Of a DNA stretch of 16,231 bases, positions 6,218 through 14,309 are shown in pieces; the first letter of the stretch is position 1, and every line of letters starts with the position of its first letter. Source of the stretch: Sulfurimonas sp. GTDB lineage: Bacteria > Campylobacterota > Campylobacteria > Campylobacterales > Sulfurimonadaceae. Position numbers and translations under genes: made by a program. Under the pieces are notes generated by a model. It was not told the DNA's origin. It worked only from the letters and a program-made list of their open reading frames with translations, and searched no databases. The stretch is from assembly GCA_027047745.1 (NCBI GenBank), contig JALTUB010000203.1, positions 1-16,231 of the forward strand. The letters run 5' to 3'.

Positions 6218-7612
6218 ATGCTACATAAACGAACACATCAAGAAATTATCGCCGAAAAAGAGGATGACCCTGTCTATGGAGGCAGAGGTTTAGCCAATCA
6301 TGCTCCAAAATTTAATATGCCAAATGAAGAGATGAAACCTCGTGATGCTTACCAACTTGTGCATGATGAACTTATGCTCGATGGCAATTCTCGTCTCAAT
6401 CTTGCAACATTTGTCACAACTTGGATAGAGCCAGAAGCACAACAACTTATGAGTGAAACTTTTGACAAGAACATGATAGATAAAGATGAATACCCACAAA
6501 CTGCAGAGATTGAGAAACGATGTGTAAACATCATCTCCGACCTTTTTCATGGACATACTGATGATGATAAAGAGGCATGTGGTTGTTCTACTATTGGCTC
6601 GAGTGAAGCAGCGATGCTTTGTGGGATGGCTATGAAATGGAACTGGCGAAACAGACGAAAAGCAGAGGGAAAAGATACCACTAAACCCAATATGGTTGTG
6701 AGTAGTGATGTACAGGTATGCTGGGAGAAATTTTTTGTCTATTGGGATATTGAGATGAATGTAGTGCCTATGAGCAAAGAGGATAACTTTTTGTTTCAAC
6801 CTCATAAGGCTGTAGAGTTATGTGATGAAAATACTATCGGTGTTTTGGGGATTTTAGGCACAACTTACACAGGAGAGTATCAAAATATCAAACTCCTCGA
6901 TGCCTTGATGGAAGAGTACAATCAAAAAACAGGCTATGATATTCCTATCCATGTTGATGCAGCAAGTGGTGGATTTATTGCGCCTTTTATAGAGCCTGAG
7001 TTAGAGTGGGATTTTCGCTTAAAATGGGTAAAATCTATCAATGTTTCAGGACATAAATTTGGTCTTGTTGCTCCTGGTGTGGGTTGGGCTTTATGGAAAG
7101 ACTGGTCGCTACTTCCTGAGGAACTTATCTTTCATGTAAATTATCTTGGTGGAGATATGCCGACTTTTGCACTTAATTTTTCTCGCCCTGGTTCACAAAT
7201 CATCGCACAGTATTATAATTTTATCCGTTTAGGTTCTGAAGGCTATAGAAAAGTACATCAAGCATGTTTAGATGTAAGCTTTTTTATACGACAAGAGTTA
7301 GAAAAAACAGGTATCTTTGAGGCAATCATTAACGATATTCGTATGCCTCTCCTTGCATTTAAATTAAAAGGAAAATACTCTTTTAATGTCTATCAAATCT
7401 CTGATAAACTGCGTTACCATGGTTGGCAAGTCCCTGCTTATACGCTTGCCGAGAACTGTGAAGATGTCTCTATACTTAGAGTTGTTGTCAAAGAGGGATT
7501 TGATTATGACCTTGCTACTCTTTTACTTAAGCATCTTCATGAAGCAGTACAAACATTAGAAAAAGAGGAAGAAGTTGAAATTTCATCAGGAAAAAGCACT
7601 AAGGTTTGTTGA
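6218..7612 (+). CDS. gadB: Glutamate decarboxylase (PLP-dependent)
   Basis: The enzyme converts L-glutamate to 4-aminobutyrate and CO2, consuming a proton; in known systems this gives acid resistance or GABA supply. The start is ATG 6218 because CAGGAGC lies 7 bases upstream. The in-frame ATG at 6185 has no ribosome site and lies in the promoter. This gives 464 residues, against 466 in E. coli GadB. The pattern DELMLDGNSRLNLATF and DKDEYPQTAEIEKRCVN near the N-terminus, CSTIGSSEA, HVDAASGGF with D247, and SGHKFGL with K280 as the PLP lysine all match the family (E. coli D243, K276). The C-terminus ends SGKSTKVC and lacks the terminal His plug of E. coli GadB, so its pH response may differ. 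No GadC-type antiporter is adjacent. An unrelated efflux operon follows. Confidence 0.95.
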   Translation: MLHKRTHQEIIAEKEDDPVYGGRGLANHAPKFNMPNEEMKPRDAYQLVHDELMLDGNSRLNLATFVTTWIEPEAQQLMSETFDKNMIDKDEYPQTAEIEKRCVNIISDLFHGHTDDDKEACGCSTIGSSEAAMLCGMAMKWNWRNRRKAEGKDTTKPNMVVSSDVQVCWEKFFVYWDIEMNVVPMSKEDNFLFQPHKAVELCDENTIGVLGILGTTYTGEYQNIKLLDALMEEYNQKTGYDIPIHVDAASGGFIAPFIEPELEWDFRLKWVKSINVSGHKFGLVAPGVGWALWKDWSLLPEELIFHVNYLGGDMPTFALNFSRPGSQIIAQYYNFIRLGSEGYRKVHQACLDVSFFIRQELEKTGIFEAIINDIRMPLLAFKLKGKYSFNVYQISDKLRYHGWQVPAYTLAENCEDVSILRVVVKEGFDYDLATLLLKHLHEAVQTLEKEEEVEISSGKSTKVC

Positions 7613-7640
7613 TTTTAGGATAGATTTATTTTCATTCTGC

Positions 7641-7660
7641 TACAATTAACTAATCAGTTA
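7641..7660 (+). promoter_or_regulatory. -10 box abutting TetR-type operator, copy 2 (channel/efflux operon)
   Basis: TACAAT (7641-7646) runs directly into TAACT-AATC-AGTTA (7647-7660), the same layout as at 4508-4527. The flank GTTA (7661-7664) adds a second, wider pairing TAACTAA-TCAG-TTAGTTA (7647-7664). The ATG of the channel gene is 25 bases further on, with an AAGG ribosome site between. Being in front of the operon that encodes the TetR protein, this is the expected autoregulatory site. Confidence 0.7.
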
Positions 7661-7685
7661 GTTATAAACTAATAAGGCAGTAAAT

Positions 7686-8276
7686 ATGATAAATTTTTTA
7701 GAGAGAGAAAATCGCTATATAAAAGATATAGATTTAGCATTTTTTCTTGTTCCTATGATTTTATTACCACTCGTTTTTGAGTGGTATCTTCATATCAGTG
7801 AAAATGCTTTTTTTACGCAATATAGAGATGAGATTTTAGTTGCAAATATCATATATATTGTGTTGGGACGATTTCTTTTACTTGACAGTGCAATATTTAT
7901 TTTTTCTCACTCAAAACATAAAGTAAATATGGCGCTTATCCAAGTTGTTTTGTTGTATTTGGAAGTTACACTTGTGACTATTATCTATTATGCAACTGTA
8001 TTTTATATATTTGATGTGTTTTCACTTTTTCATTTAAGTGCTCAACTTACTCCTGAAAACTTACAAGACATTCACAATCACAGCTTTATAACTTCTGTAT
8101 ATATTTCTGCCGTAACTTTTACTACACTTGGCTCTGGGGATTGGCTACCTCAAACTTTAAATGCTATGATCGCAGTAACATCTGAGGCGATACTTGGTGT
8201 CATTCAAGGTGGTGTTTTTGTAGCTATCTTGATATATGCTCATCAAAATAAAGAAATTAGACCAAATAAGGAGTGA
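7686..8276 (+). CDS. K+-channel-like (Ion_trans_2) membrane protein with altered selectivity filter
   Basis: This is a 196-aa membrane protein. Hydrophobic segments at about 17-36, 51-74 and 83-111 are followed by a pore region. The pore helix HNHSFITSVYISAVTFT (130-146) leads to the filter T147-L-G-S-G-D152-W153, and a last helix covers 161-185. The arrangement (outer helices, pore loop, inner helix) is that of two-pore-domain/KcsA-type channels, but the filter reads TLGSGD rather than TxGYGD or TxGFGD. The Tyr/Phe is replaced by Ser, so K+ selectivity is uncertain. No cytoplasmic RCK/TrkA-N domain is present. It is the first gene of the efflux operon, with an operator in front, and stops 3 bases before the TetR start. 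A link between ion flux and efflux-pump induction is inference. Confidence 0.8.
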   Translation: MINFLERENRYIKDIDLAFFLVPMILLPLVFEWYLHISENAFFTQYRDEILVANIIYIVLGRFLLLDSAIFIFSHSKHKVNMALIQVVLLYLEVTLVTIIYYATVFYIFDVFSLFHLSAQLTPENLQDIHNHSFITSVYISAVTFTTLGSGDWLPQTLNAMIAVTSEAILGVIQGGVFVAILIYAHQNKEIRPNKE

Positions 8277-8279
8277 GAA

Positions 8280-8933
8280 GTGGCAAAGAATAGAAGAGAT
8301 GCCAAAGCAACAAAAGAGAAAATCATAACAAATGCAATGTTGCTTTTTTCAAAAAATGGGTACGATGCTACCACAATCGATGAGATAGCAAAAGTGAGTG
8401 ATGTGAATAAAGCTATGATTTACTACTACTTTAAAAACAAGTCAGCCCTTTATAGTGCAGTGATGAGTTCCGTCTTAGATGCTATCTATCAGGAGATACT
8501 CTCAAGTGATAAATGTTGTCCTTCGCCCTTGGGTGATTTGGAATCATTTATCAAAACTTATGCTTACTATTGTGAAAAACATCCCTATTTTCCAGCTTTG
8601 CTTTTAAGAGAGCTTAGTGATAGTGGTACGCATCTTCCAGAGGAGATGTTTGCCAATATGCGTCAGCTTTTTGGACTTTTGAGTAAAATCTTACAAGAGG
8701 GAGAGGAGCAAAATATTTTTCACAATGTTGAACCTATGGTTCTACACTTCATGATAGTTGGAAGTATCAATCTTTTTATCACAACAAAACCACTGCGAGT
8801 TGCTACTTCACAGATAGAGGATGGACTCAATACCTGTGATGGATGTAGTATCGAAAAAATCTCGGACTATATATTTCAAAAAATAAAATTAATGCTGGAG
8901 GTAAACGATGAACAAAATACTACTTGCGCTTAG
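8280..8933 (+). CDS. TetR/AcrR family transcriptional regulator
   Basis: This 217-aa repressor starts at GTG 8280, 6 bases after a GGAG site. The N-terminal DNA-binding domain is typical: KIITNAMLLFSKNGYDATTI (14-33), then the helix-turn-helix at about 33-52 (IDEIAKVSDVNKAMIYYYF) and FKNKSALYSAV. The C-terminal ligand domain (60-217) is unusually rich in Cys: C79-C80, C98, C186-x-x-C189 and C216. This raises the possibility of thiol or metal sensing; that is inference. It lies second in the operon it probably represses, and its last 26 bases overlap the TolC-like gene. The operators at 7647-7660 and 4514-4527 are TetR-like inverted repeats. The second site would extend its regulon to the CMD-like gene. 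Confidence 0.9.
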   Translation: MAKNRRDAKATKEKIITNAMLLFSKNGYDATTIDEIAKVSDVNKAMIYYYFKNKSALYSAVMSSVLDAIYQEILSSDKCCPSPLGDLESFIKTYAYYCEKHPYFPALLLRELSDSGTHLPEEMFANMRQLFGLLSKILQEGEEQNIFHNVEPMVLHFMIVGSINLFITTKPLRVATSQIEDGLNTCDGCSIEKISDYIFQKIKLMLEVNDEQNTTCA

Positions 8934-10176
8934 TATACCCTATATACTGAGTGCTACAACGATGGGGGAACTTTTTGATGCCCTTAAAAATCACTCACAA
9001 ACAAAATCCGATGAGATGGTGATAGAAAAAGCAAAAATTGCAAGATCACAAGCAAGAGCTAAACTCTATCCTACTATCAACCTTTTTGGTACTTTTGATA
9101 ACTACTCAACACCTACAGGTATGGTACCTGTTCCACCAGATACACTTGTAGGATTGGTAAGAGACTCATCAACACAACCATTTAGTTATAATATCTATAA
9201 AGGTGGAGCAAACTTTTCAATGCCTATCTTTGTAAAATCTATATACTCTACTGCTGATAAAGCAAGAATATTGCAAAAGAGTGCACAATCAAAAAAGAGG
9301 ATAAATTTACTGCAAAATGAAGCCGTAATCGTAGGAAGTAATGCTAACTTAGAGTATCTTCAAGCACTTAAAAAGTCACTTGATATAAAAGAACAATCGC
9401 TTTTAGAAACTGAAAAAACTTTAAAGATAAAAGTTGATAATGGTCGCTCTCCTGCATCAGCACTCTATAAAATAAATGATAGTCTCAACCAAGTAAGTAT
9501 TGCTAAAAACAGTATTGATTTGCAAAAGCAAAAACTTATAAGTTCTATCGAAGCTATTACAGGGATTAGACTTGATAATCCTATACAGATGCAAGAAACC
9601 TCACAACTAAAGAGTGGAGAACTCGCTTCTTTGCAACCTTTGCAAGAGAAAGTAAAAGCTTCAAGGATAGGAGTGAGGATAGAAAAAGAGAAACTTTATC
9701 CTACTGTTGTAGCTCATGGTAGTTACGCTTTTTCATCTGCAACTGCCTATAATAATGCACAAGATGTCAATGAAAAATATGGAGATGTAGGGGTTCTAGT
9801 AAATATACCACTACTAAGTATGGGGCAATATGAAGAAATCTCAAAATCAAAAATAGAGTTACGAGCAGATGAGATTTCCTTAGAAAAACTAAGAGATGAG
9901 TTAAGTGCAAGGGAAAATATGTTGCAAACTTCTCTTCCTTTACTTGATAATTCTATTAAGTTGTCTCATAAGAGCGTACACAATAAAGAAAAACTGCTAG
10001 AAATTGCAAAAGTAAACTATAAAAGTGGACGACTCTCAACAGAGGAGTATCTAAGATATGAAGATGATGTTGTGGATGCAAAAGCAAAACTGTATCAAGC
10101 AAAGGCAGAGAAATGGCAAACTATGATGGAGCTTGCTGTTATATATGCAAATAATATAGAGGAGATAGTACAATGA
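8908..10176 (+). CDS. TolC family outer membrane efflux protein
   Basis: This 422-aa protein begins with a signal peptide (MNKILLALSIPYILSA, cut near 16-17). Two OEP-type halves of long amphipathic helices and short strands follow, with repeated patterns such as KARLYPTINLFGTFDNYS in the first half and EKLYPTVVAHGSYAFSS in the second. These are the usual paired motifs where the barrel strands begin. It would form the trimeric outer membrane channel of the pump encoded next to it. The ATG at 8908 has a good GGAGG site within the end of the TetR gene. The stop overlaps the next gene by 4 bases (ATGA). Length is usual. No lipobox Cys is seen, so it is not a lipoprotein of the OprM type. Confidence 0.92.
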   Translation: MNKILLALSIPYILSATTMGELFDALKNHSQTKSDEMVIEKAKIARSQARAKLYPTINLFGTFDNYSTPTGMVPVPPDTLVGLVRDSSTQPFSYNIYKGGANFSMPIFVKSIYSTADKARILQKSAQSKKRINLLQNEAVIVGSNANLEYLQALKKSLDIKEQSLLETEKTLKIKVDNGRSPASALYKINDSLNQVSIAKNSIDLQKQKLISSIEAITGIRLDNPIQMQETSQLKSGELASLQPLQEKVKASRIGVRIEKEKLYPTVVAHGSYAFSSATAYNNAQDVNEKYGDVGVLVNIPLLSMGQYEEISKSKIELRADEISLEKLRDELSARENMLQTSLPLLDNSIKLSHKSVHNKEKLLEIAKVNYKSGRLSTEEYLRYEDDVVDAKAKLYQAKAEKWQTMMELAVIYANNIEEIVQ

Positions 10177-11222
10177 GTAAATATATAAAAATAATAATCG
10201 CTATACTGGTTATAGCAGGACTTGGTATAGCAGGTGTTAAGAAAATTAAAGAAAAAAGAGCATCTGATGCCGCACTTCCTAAGGCAAAAGTCTATCCAAT
10301 AGTTGTAAAAACAATGATTCCAAAGGTCTCTGATGTAAAACTCACCCTACCATATTTAGCAGAGGTGGATAATGATAAGGATGTAAAATTAGCAGCTAGA
10401 ATTGCAGCAAGAGTTATAAGTATAAAACTAAGTGGGACACATGTTACAAAAAACAGCGTTGTTGTAAAACTTGATACTACAAATATAGAGAGTTCACTTC
10501 AAAGTATCAAAGAGCAGATTCAAGCGACAAAGGTTGCTTTGAAAAACTTACAAGCAACACATAGTAGAACACTAGATTTACTCAAAGTGCAAGGTGCTTC
10601 CATAGAAGAGTCTCAAAAAGAGATAACAAATATAGCTGCCACACAAGCAAGACTTAACGGCTTAGAACAACAAGCCATAGAGCTAAAAAATAACCTCTCG
10701 TATGCAACGATAACTTCACCAGTAGATGGTGTTATCGCTAAAACTTATGCAAATCGTGGTGCTTTAAGTGCTCCAGGAAAACCACTTGTAGCTATTAGTT
10801 CTAAAAATGGTTTTTATCTTTTGGTAAGAACTCCTAACCATCTACCTATTCTTGGGGTAGAGTTTGATGGAAAATCTTACGATGCAACACCACTTAACAC
10901 TACTTATCACTCTTTATCGGAGTATAAGGTTTATACGGGAGAGAAAAATCTTGTGAGTGGTGATAGAGTAGAAGTTGAGGTTGTTGTGTTTCATAACAAA
11001 GGGGTACTCTTGCCTTTTGATGCACTCTTAAACAGAAATGGAAAAAACTATGTACTTGTTGTAAAAGGCAAGAAAGCAGAACCAAAAGAGGTACATATTA
11101 TCCAAAGTGCAGAGCAGGGTGTTGTTATTTCACAAAATCTTGAAGGTATGCAGATAGTTGTTGCTAAACCAGATATTTTACTCAAACTCCTAAGTGGTTA
11201 TGCTTTAAAAGTAAAGGAGTAA
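10173..11222 (+). CDS. RND efflux periplasmic adaptor (HlyD/membrane fusion protein family)
   Basis: This 349-aa protein is anchored by one N-terminal hydrophobic helix (about 4-22) followed by a Lys-rich stretch, with the rest in the periplasm. The first lipoyl half is at about 69-95 (VKLAARIAARVISIKLSG then VVVKLDTTNIESSL). A helical hairpin of about 80 residues follows (97-176). The second lipoyl half is YATITSPVDGVIAKTYANRGALSAPG (about 177-202). A beta-barrel region and a membrane-proximal domain follow. It would link the TolC-type channel to the RND pump. There is no lipobox Cys, unlike AcrA/MexA. It overlaps the TolC-like gene by 4 bases and is 3 bases from the pump gene. Confidence 0.92.
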   Translation: MSKYIKIIIAILVIAGLGIAGVKKIKEKRASDAALPKAKVYPIVVKTMIPKVSDVKLTLPYLAEVDNDKDVKLAARIAARVISIKLSGTHVTKNSVVVKLDTTNIESSLQSIKEQIQATKVALKNLQATHSRTLDLLKVQGASIEESQKEITNIAATQARLNGLEQQAIELKNNLSYATITSPVDGVIAKTYANRGALSAPGKPLVAISSKNGFYLLVRTPNHLPILGVEFDGKSYDATPLNTTYHSLSEYKVYTGEKNLVSGDRVEVEVVVFHNKGVLLPFDALLNRNGKNYVLVVKGKKAEPKEVHIIQSAEQGVVISQNLEGMQIVVAKPDILLKLLSGYALKVKE

Positions 11223-11225
11223 GTC

Positions 11226-14200
11226 ATGTTTGATTTTTTCTATAAACGACCCTATCTGCTCTACTCAATCATAGCGGCATTTTTTATCATGGGAATTATC
11301 GCTCTTGTTACTTTGCCTAAAAATCTCTTTCCAGATTCCAATCCTCCAGAGGTTGTTGTCATCACACAAGTACCAGGTGCAACGGCTCAAGTTGCAGCTT
11401 CAACTGTTTCAAAGCCAATAGAGCAAGAGATTTCTCGTCTTGGACTTGTGACAGATGTAAGCAGTGTCAATGTTGCTGGTTTTTCCATAGTAAAAGCAGA
11501 CTTTGGATACAAAAAAGGACTTAATTCCGCAGCTGTTGATGTTGCTAACGCACTAAGCATTGCAAAAGCAAAACTTCCAGCTGGAACAAATCCTGCCATC
11601 TACACAGTAGGGGATTTTACTCTGCCAGTGGATGTTATCGCTTTGAGTCCCAAAAATGACAATATCAACCTAGCCGACATTAGAAAAATAGCAGATAGTT
11701 TTATCAAGCCAATGCTACTTTCGCAAGAGGGCATAGGAAATGTTGAGGTATTTGGTGGTTATCAGAGTGCTATAAACATAGAAGTTGATCCTTTTAAAGC
11801 AAAGAGATATGGTGTCAATTTTGAAACAATTGCAAAATCTATCAATACGCTTAACCGTGATATGCCAATCGGTTTTGTAAAAGGGGATGATAACTTTTAT
11901 ACCGTAACTTTTTATGGGGAAAGAGACAATATTGAGCGTCTAAAACAGCTTCCAATCATGCCAAATGTAAGACTTAGTGATGTGGCAGATGTAAAATGGT
12001 CATACAAAAAACGAACAAGTGGCTACATTGGTAATGGGAAAGATGCTATTGCCTTAGCTGTACAACGCGCACCTGGTGGTAGCGTTTTAGATGTCTCAAA
12101 AGCAGCTAGAGCACAGATGAAAAAACTCGAACAAAAGTATCCAAATATCAAGTTTGAAATATCAGATACACAAAGAGACCTGATAGAACAAGCCAATAGC
12201 GATATGCTTAAAGCCTTGCGGGATGCAGTTATCTACACACTTATCGTTATCATGATATTTTTAGGAAACTTTCGTGCAATCGTGGCCGCTGGGCTTTCTA
12301 TTCCAATGGTATTTTTCTCGACTATGGCGATTATCTGGCTAACAGGTGGAGAGTTAAATATCGTTATCTATACTGCGATTATCTTAGCTCTCGGAATGCT
12401 CACCGATGATGCCGTTGTTGTACTTGAAAATATTGAAAGGCATCTAAACCAAGGACATGAAAAGCTAGAAGATGCTATCTCTCATGGAACAAAAGAGGTG
12501 CTAAGTCCTATCTTTGCAGGAACAATTGCTACTATCGCTATTTTGTTTCCTTTGATGTTTGTAGGTGGATTTCCAGAGAAGATATTTAAACCTCTTATTG
12601 AGACGCTCATCATCGCACTTTTAGTCTCTTGGTTTTTATCTATTACTTTTATACCACTACTTTCAAAATGGCTCTATAAAAATGGAACAGGCAAAACAAA
12701 AATAGAAAATATTTTTGAAACTATCTATCAAAATACGATAGGCAGATTGGTTTCTCCTTATGTTGGGATTATCAAATTTTCAAACGGTTCATGGTGGTTT
12801 GCTCGTCGTATGATGTTAAGTGTCAGTGTTATCATGATACTTCTTATGAGTGTCAAAAACATTATGCCAACTATCGGAAAAGATGCGATGCCTCCTATGG
12901 ATACAGGGATTATCAAAGCACAGATTGCATTTAGTTCCAATGAAAGCGTTGAGAGTGCAGAGAAAAAAATAGCTCCAGTTTTAAAATGGCTTGATAAACA
13001 AAAATGGGTAAAAATGAGTTCTGTAGCTTTTGGTAGTGAAGCAGGAGTGCTAAGTCTTGGAAGTGGAAATCTCCCAGCAGAAGCGACTATCACTATCAAT
13101 GCAGTCAATCGCTTTGAGAGAAAAGCAACTATCTGGCAACTTGAAAATATTATCCGTGATAAGCTTTCACACTTAGAAGGCATTAAACGAAATGATGTTT
13201 TTAACTTTGGAGCAACAGCACTCTCTAGCATCAAAGCCACAGTTGATACAAGGCTGAGTTCCCCATATGTAGATGGTCTAGCACAAAAGTCACATGAAGT
13301 GCAAACAGCGATGCAAAAAGTACGCGGACTCACTTCCGTTTCAACAAGTTGGGATAAAGACTTTAGTGAGATCATCCTTGATATAGATGAAAACAAAGCC
13401 CTAAGCTATGGAGTGACACCATACCAAATAGCGATGCAAATCCCTCTAAAAGGACAGATAATAGGACTTAATGCAAACCTAGAATCTATGAATACACAAT
13501 TTGTAAGACTCTATCTTAAAGGTAAATTTTCTAAAAATATAGAGACACTCAAACTCCTGCCAATAACAACACCATCAGGAGAGATACCACTCTCTAGTAT
13601 CGCTAAACTAAAACGACATCTCACCTTTGCAAAAATAGAGAGAGATAAACTGCTTTACTCTTTAGATGTCAATGGTTACCGTGCAAAACGACCTGTAACG
13701 CAGTTGACGGATGATACTTTAGCAGCCCTTAAAAATGCAAAAATTGACGATATTAAAATGGAACAAACAGGAGATATAGCAGAGATTCATGATAGTTTTA
13801 TCCGTATGGGAAAAGCGATAGGATTTGGTATTATCATCCTTGTCATGGCACTTATTGCGATTTACAAATCAGTGAGAATGGCATTTATCATGATTGTCGT
13901 CTTACCACTTTCGCTTATCGGTGCGTCATGGGGCCTGTTACTCTTTGATAAACCAAGTTGTATGCCGAGTCTCTTAGGGATTTTACTCCTTTTTGGGATT
14001 ATCATCAAAAATGCAGTTTTACTCATAGACTTTTATCAAGAGTACAGAGCCAAAGGCAAGTCCCCTTATGAGAGTGCGCAAGAGGCAGTTCGTGTAAGAT
14101 TTCGTCCTGTCATGATGACAGCTTTTGGTACTATCGCAGGGATGATACCTATCGCCCTAGAACAAGCAGTAGGACTTGAACGCCTAAGCCCACTAGCAGA

Positions 14201-14297
14201 TGTAGCTATCGGTGGACTTTTAGTAGGAACACTTTTAACACTTGTGTATGTTCCTATGTACGCATATATCTTTGATAGGAAAGATACAGTTTCTTGA
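11226..14297 (+). CDS. RND efflux transporter permease (AcrB/MexB-like)
   Basis: This 1023-aa inner membrane pump driven by proton flow exports substrates through the adaptor and TolC-type channel. Its length is close to AcrB (1049). TM1 is at about 10-30, followed by a large periplasmic domain (PDSNPPEVVVITQVPGATAQ). TM2-6 lie at about 325-480 with the TM4 proton-relay pair D394-D395 in LTDDAVVVLENIERH. A second periplasmic domain follows TM7. TM8-12 (about 850-1015) carry K928 in GIIIKNAVLLIDF, the equivalent of AcrB K940. The late motif FRPVMMTAFGTIAGMIP is also present. All three proton-relay residues are kept, so it should be active. Substrates cannot be read from the sequence. The HAE-type drug group is likely, but organic acids or solvents are possible. 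A methyltransferase gene follows 12 bases later. Confidence 0.95.
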   Translation: MFDFFYKRPYLLYSIIAAFFIMGIIALVTLPKNLFPDSNPPEVVVITQVPGATAQVAASTVSKPIEQEISRLGLVTDVSSVNVAGFSIVKADFGYKKGLNSAAVDVANALSIAKAKLPAGTNPAIYTVGDFTLPVDVIALSPKNDNINLADIRKIADSFIKPMLLSQEGIGNVEVFGGYQSAINIEVDPFKAKRYGVNFETIAKSINTLNRDMPIGFVKGDDNFYTVTFYGERDNIERLKQLPIMPNVRLSDVADVKWSYKKRTSGYIGNGKDAIALAVQRAPGGSVLDVSKAARAQMKKLEQKYPNIKFEISDTQRDLIEQANSDMLKALRDAVIYTLIVIMIFLGNFRAIVAAGLSIPMVFFSTMAIIWLTGGELNIVIYTAIILALGMLTDDAVVVLENIERHLNQGHEKLEDAISHGTKEVLSPIFAGTIATIAILFPLMFVGGFPEKIFKPLIETLIIALLVSWFLSITFIPLLSKWLYKNGTGKTKIENIFETIYQNTIGRLVSPYVGIIKFSNGSWWFARRMMLSVSVIMILLMSVKNIMPTIGKDAMPPMDTGIIKAQIAFSSNESVESAEKKIAPVLKWLDKQKWVKMSSVAFGSEAGVLSLGSGNLPAEATITINAVNRFERKATIWQLENIIRDKLSHLEGIKRNDVFNFGATALSSIKATVDTRLSSPYVDGLAQKSHEVQTAMQKVRGLTSVSTSWDKDFSEIILDIDENKALSYGVTPYQIAMQIPLKGQIIGLNANLESMNTQFVRLYLKGKFSKNIETLKLLPITTPSGEIPLSSIAKLKRHLTFAKIERDKLLYSLDVNGYRAKRPVTQLTDDTLAALKNAKIDDIKMEQTGDIAEIHDSFIRMGKAIGFGIIILVMALIAIYKSVRMAFIMIVVLPLSLIGASWGLLLFDKPSCMPSLLGILLLFGIIIKNAVLLIDFYQEYRAKGKSPYESAQEAVRVRFRPVMMTAFGTIAGMIPIALEQAVGLERLSPLADVAIGGLLVGTLLTLVYVPMYAYIFDRKDTVS

Positions 14298-14309
14298 AAA
14301 GGTGAGTAA

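Noticed and set aside
6290..6805. 171-codon minus-strand frame inside glutamate decarboxylase
   Set aside because: It lies wholly within a strongly conserved enzyme gene, has no start signal, and its translation resembles no protein.
12758..13396. 212-codon minus-strand frame inside the RND gene
   Set aside because: It is a shadow of the RND coding sequence: no ribosome site, low-complexity Ser/Leu composition, and the plus-strand frame is clearly the real gene.
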